Of a DNA stretch of 7,223 bases, positions 5,863 to 7,223 are shown in pieces. The translations under genes and the position numbers were made by a program. Position 1 is the stretch's first letter; each line of letters starts with the position of its first letter. Source of the stretch: Pseudomonadota bacterium (GTDB lineage Bacteria; Pseudomonadota; Alphaproteobacteria; ATCC43930; CGMCC-115725). The DNA lies in contig JAJYIC010000122.1 in the NCBI GenBank assembly GCA_021790295.1, forward strand, positions 1-7,223, written 5' to 3'. The notes under the pieces were generated by a model. The model was given only the letters and a program-made list of their open reading frames with translations. It did not search any database and was not told the DNA's origin.

Positions 5863-6338
5863 TGGAGAAGACCGTTGCGATCGCGACGATCGCCCTTCTC
5901 CTTCACTCTCTTTCGGCGGTGCTGTGGGTCGGAGGAATGTTTTTTGCCCACCAGATCCTGCGTCCGGCGGCTCTCTCTCTCGACGCCGGGACCCGCTTAG
6001 AATTGTGGCTGCGGGTCCTTTCCCGCTTTTTTGCCTGGGTCATCGCCGCGATCGTGCTCATCTTCGTGAGCGGATTTGCCATGGTTTACGGCGTCTTTGG
6101 AGGGTTCGAAGGGATCGGCATGCATGTCGATCTGATGGCGGCCCTTGGGATCGTCATGATGCTCATCTTTTTTCACGTCTATTTTGCGCCCTTCCGGCGG
6201 TTTCGCGCCGCGGTCGGCCGGCGCGATTGGGCGGTCGCGGCGCGCCAGCTCGCTCAGATCCGCGTTCTTGTCGGGGTCAATCTGGTGCTGGGTCTCATCA
6301 GCGTCGCCATCGCGACGAGCGGGCCTTATTGGGCCTGA
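5862..6338 (+). CDS. CopD-like integral membrane protein, four helices
   Basis: This small inner-membrane protein of 158 residues has four predicted helices at about residues 5-30, 53-78, 88-108 and 131-152. The first helix contains LHSLSAVLWVGGMFFAH (14-30), the His plus Trp-x-Gly-Gly pattern shared by CopD-family proteins and the related HemJ/UPF0093 group, where the His is a candidate heme or copper ligand. Other membrane-located His residues are H30, H88 and H105. A basic loop (FRRFRAAVGRRD, 111-122) probably faces the cytoplasm. The ATG overlaps the GST stop as TGATG, so it is probably translationally coupled to it. Function within the family is poorly defined; copper transport or heme-linked electron transfer are possibilities only. 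Confidence 0.82.
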   Translation: MEKTVAIATIALLLHSLSAVLWVGGMFFAHQILRPAALSLDAGTRLELWLRVLSRFFAWVIAAIVLIFVSGFAMVYGVFGGFEGIGMHVDLMAALGIVMMLIFFHVYFAPFRRFRAAVGRRDWAVAARQLAQIRVLVGVNLVLGLISVAIATSGPYWA

Positions 6339-6439
6339 GCGCCGCTTTTGGCGAAAGGGGTGAAGATAAAGCGCAAAAGCGGGACGGTCGCGGCCGGCAG
6401 ACGCAGGGAAGCGCGCGCTCCCGCCCCTTTCGAGGCGCT
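6338..6439. repeat. Structured convergent intergenic region with nested inverted repeats
   Basis: Between the CopD-like stop and the convergent small gene, AGCGCC (6338-6343) pairs with GGCGCT (6434-6439), and CGAAAGGGG (6352-6360) pairs exactly with CCCCTTTCG (6424-6432). A competing local hairpin pairs CCGCTTTT (6342-6349) and GCG (6351-6353) with CGC (6372-6374) and AAAAGCGG (6375-6382), with one bulged G. No U-tract follows, so simple intrinsic termination is not evident. It may act as a bidirectional stop or mRNA end. No gene is seen. Confidence 0.5.
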
Positions 6440-6573
6440 TACTCCTCTTTGAGGCTCATCAAGACGAGCGCCGCGAGAAGGACGCCAAAAGCTTCGAAAC
6501 CGGCATCGATCTGACCGAACGCCATGGCGAGGAGGGTGGCGGCAAGCGTCGAGGCTCCGAAAAGAAAAGGCAT
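6439..6573 (-). CDS. Small 44-residue membrane protein, unknown function
   Basis: This short frame reads MPFLFGASTLAATLLAMAFG, then QIDAGFEAFG and VLLAALVLMS, and ends LKEE. It predicts two hydrophobic helices at about residues 4-19 and 26-40, joined by a short turn, with an acidic end that would sit in the cytoplasm or periplasm. Composition is that of a genuine membrane protein rather than random GC-rich sequence: no Arg, one Lys, and Phe/Leu/Ala/Met rich. It converges on the CopD-like gene and diverges from the 134-residue gene. No in-frame ATG or GTG lies nearby upstream, and the ribosome site is weak (CCGGAACC region), which lowers certainty. I do not recognise the family. Confidence 0.55.
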   Translation of the reverse strand: MPFLFGASTLAATLLAMAFGQIDAGFEAFGVLLAALVLMSLKEE

Positions 6574-6589
6574 GGCGCGGTTCCGGCGG

Positions 6590-6619
6590 TTGACATTCTC
6601 GCAAAGACACCGCTTTAAC
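6590..6619 (+). promoter_or_regulatory. Candidate sigma-70 promoter for the 134-residue gene
   Basis: A perfect TTGACA (6590-6595) is followed after 18 bases by TTTAAC (6614-6619), a 4/6 match to the -10 box. Transcription would start near 6626, giving a leader of about 33 bases before the ATG at 6659. It lies in the 85-base gap between two divergent starts. Confidence 0.5.
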
Positions 6620-6658
6620 GAAGATAGGGGCGCCCTTATTCCGCAAAGGCGAAAGGGA

Positions 6659-7063
6659 ATGAGAATCCTTTATGTCGCACGCAGCGCGAGGCTCGCCCGC
6701 TGGGCTTCCGACGTCGGGCTCGGCAAGCATCTTTATAAGGTCGGGGTCTTTGAAGGCGATCCGAAAGCGCTCGCCCTTGCCGGATGGGCCGGAGAAAGCG
6801 ACTGGAAAATCCTTGCCAAAGAGGCGGTCGATGGGCTTGGCGAGGAAGAGGCTTTGGCGCGCCTCGGGCAAAGGGAAATGGCGGTCGAGCCGCGCTTTTA
6901 TCCGAAACTCAAAGAGGCGGCCGGGGTCTTCCGCGTCGCCCCCCAACATGTCGAGAATCACATTCTCGTCACCCGCGCCCTTGCGGGAGAGGGCGAGCGC
7001 GGCGAATTGAAGCTGAAGCCTTCCGATTTCGCCGCCTATCTGATGCGTTTTGCCAAAGGCTGA
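6659..7063 (+). CDS. Conserved-looking protein of unknown function, 134 residues (possible degenerate GIY-YIG/T5orf172 fold)
   Basis: I do not assign this protein of 134 residues to a family with certainty. It has no signal peptide or membrane helix and is predicted cytoplasmic. It opens MRILYVARSARLARWASDVG, then GLGKHLYKVGVFEGDPKAL (20-38), a central WAGESDWKI, an acidic helix GLGEEEALARL, and ends LKPSDFAAYLMRFAKG. The spacing YVxxS ... LYKVGV ... DP ... E ... GVFRV recalls T5orf172/GIY-YIG nuclease-like domains, but the conserved Arg after the DP segment is missing, so catalysis would be doubtful. The ATG at 6659 follows AAAGG (6645-6649) at nine bases and a candidate TTGACA promoter. It ends nine bases before the stop of the converging MobA-like gene. 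Compositional coherence makes it a real gene; the function is unknown. Confidence 0.75.
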   Translation: MRILYVARSARLARWASDVGLGKHLYKVGVFEGDPKALALAGWAGESDWKILAKEAVDGLGEEEALARLGQREMAVEPRFYPKLKEAAGVFRVAPQHVENHILVTRALAGEGERGELKLKPSDFAAYLMRFAKG

Positions 7064-7072
7064 AAAACGCTT

Positions 7073-7223
7073 TTACGCCTCGATCGGTGGCGCCGCCCTC
7101 TTTTGCCGGAGCGCGGCGAGCGCGTCCGGGGTGTCGATATCGACGAGAACCCCGTCGTCCTCCATTTCGACCTCGACCACGAACTCGGCGTATTCGCCGA
7201 TAAGGTGTTTCGCCCCGACGTCG
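7073..7223 (-). CDS. C-terminal fragment of a MobA/MocA-like nucleotidyltransferase (partial, 5' end outside the window)
   Basis: Only the last 49 codons are present, read leftward to a TAA at 7073-7075. The fragment reads DVGAKHLIGEYAEFVVEVEM and then EDDGVLVDIDTPDALAAL before a basic end. D-x-G-A-K/R-x-L followed about 20-25 residues later by G-V-L-x-D-I-D-T-P (codons at about 7128-7142) is the characteristic ending of MobA-like NTP transferases, including molybdenum cofactor cytidylyl/guanylyltransferases and related proteins for xanthine-dehydrogenase-type or CO-dehydrogenase-type enzymes. Which cofactor or nucleotide is used cannot be decided from this end. It may be a stand-alone enzyme or the second half of a two-domain protein. 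It converges on the 134-residue gene with a nine-base gap and no obvious terminator. Confidence 0.8.
   Translation of the reverse strand, partial: DVGAKHLIGEYAEFVVEVEMEDDGVLVDIDTPDALAALRQKRAAPPIEA

Noticed and set aside
6326..6961. 211-codon minus-strand frame spanning the small gene and most of the 134-residue gene
   Set aside because: It crosses a structured gap and a promoter region and lacks a domain; the separate frames at 6439-6573 and 6659-7063 are more protein-like.
7060..7075. Possible bidirectional terminator between the last two convergent genes
   Set aside because: There are A and T tracts (GAAAAACGCTTTTA) but the pairing is only about four bases, too weak to call.

Overview
The window is a GC-rich, densely packed stretch of bacterial chromosome that looks alphaproteobacterial. 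G/C-ending codons dominate, genes are stacked with TGATG overlaps, and at least two places carry a short GC-rich palindromic interspersed sequence of a kind common in that class. The protein types (LivKHM transporter, LigE-like glutathione transferase, CopD-like membrane protein, DUF2272 lipoprotein) would suit a Rhizobiales/Hyphomicrobiales member such as a Beijerinckiaceae or Methylocystaceae relative, but that placement is inference. There is no tRNA, rRNA, CRISPR array, transposase or phage gene.

Left part (1-3300), minus strand: a branched-chain-amino-acid-type ABC importer operon read right to left. It encodes a periplasmic binding protein (livK-like), then permease livH, then permease livM, which runs off the left edge. 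The ATPase genes (livG/livF) are not in the window and would be expected further left. A candidate promoter lies just upstream of the binding-protein gene, and a minus-strand terminator-like hairpin lies upstream of that promoter. A strong GC hairpin and an interspersed repeat occupy the gap between binding protein and permeases, where they could set a high binding-protein to permease ratio.

Middle (3458-6338), plus strand: a divergent run of four genes. These are a ROK-family kinase resembling polyphosphate glucokinase, a DUF2272 lipoprotein with a papain/CHAP-like motif order but Ser where Cys is expected, a LigE-type glutathione S-transferase, and a four-helix CopD-like membrane protein whose start overlaps the GST stop. 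The kinase ends in a tail that appears to come from the same repeat found in the livK-livH gap.

Right part (6339-7223): a structured convergent gap; a 44-residue two-helix membrane protein on the minus strand; a divergent 134-residue conserved-looking protein of unknown function, possibly a degenerate GIY-YIG/T5orf172 relative, preceded by a perfect TTGACA -35 box; and, at the edge, the C-terminus of a MobA/MocA-like nucleotidyltransferase on the minus strand.

I see no clear novel multi-gene system. The items most worth following are the repeat-derived kinase tail, the Ser-for-Cys DUF2272 lipoprotein, the cysteine-containing ligand loops of the binding protein, the unrecorded 44-residue gene and the 134-residue unknown.
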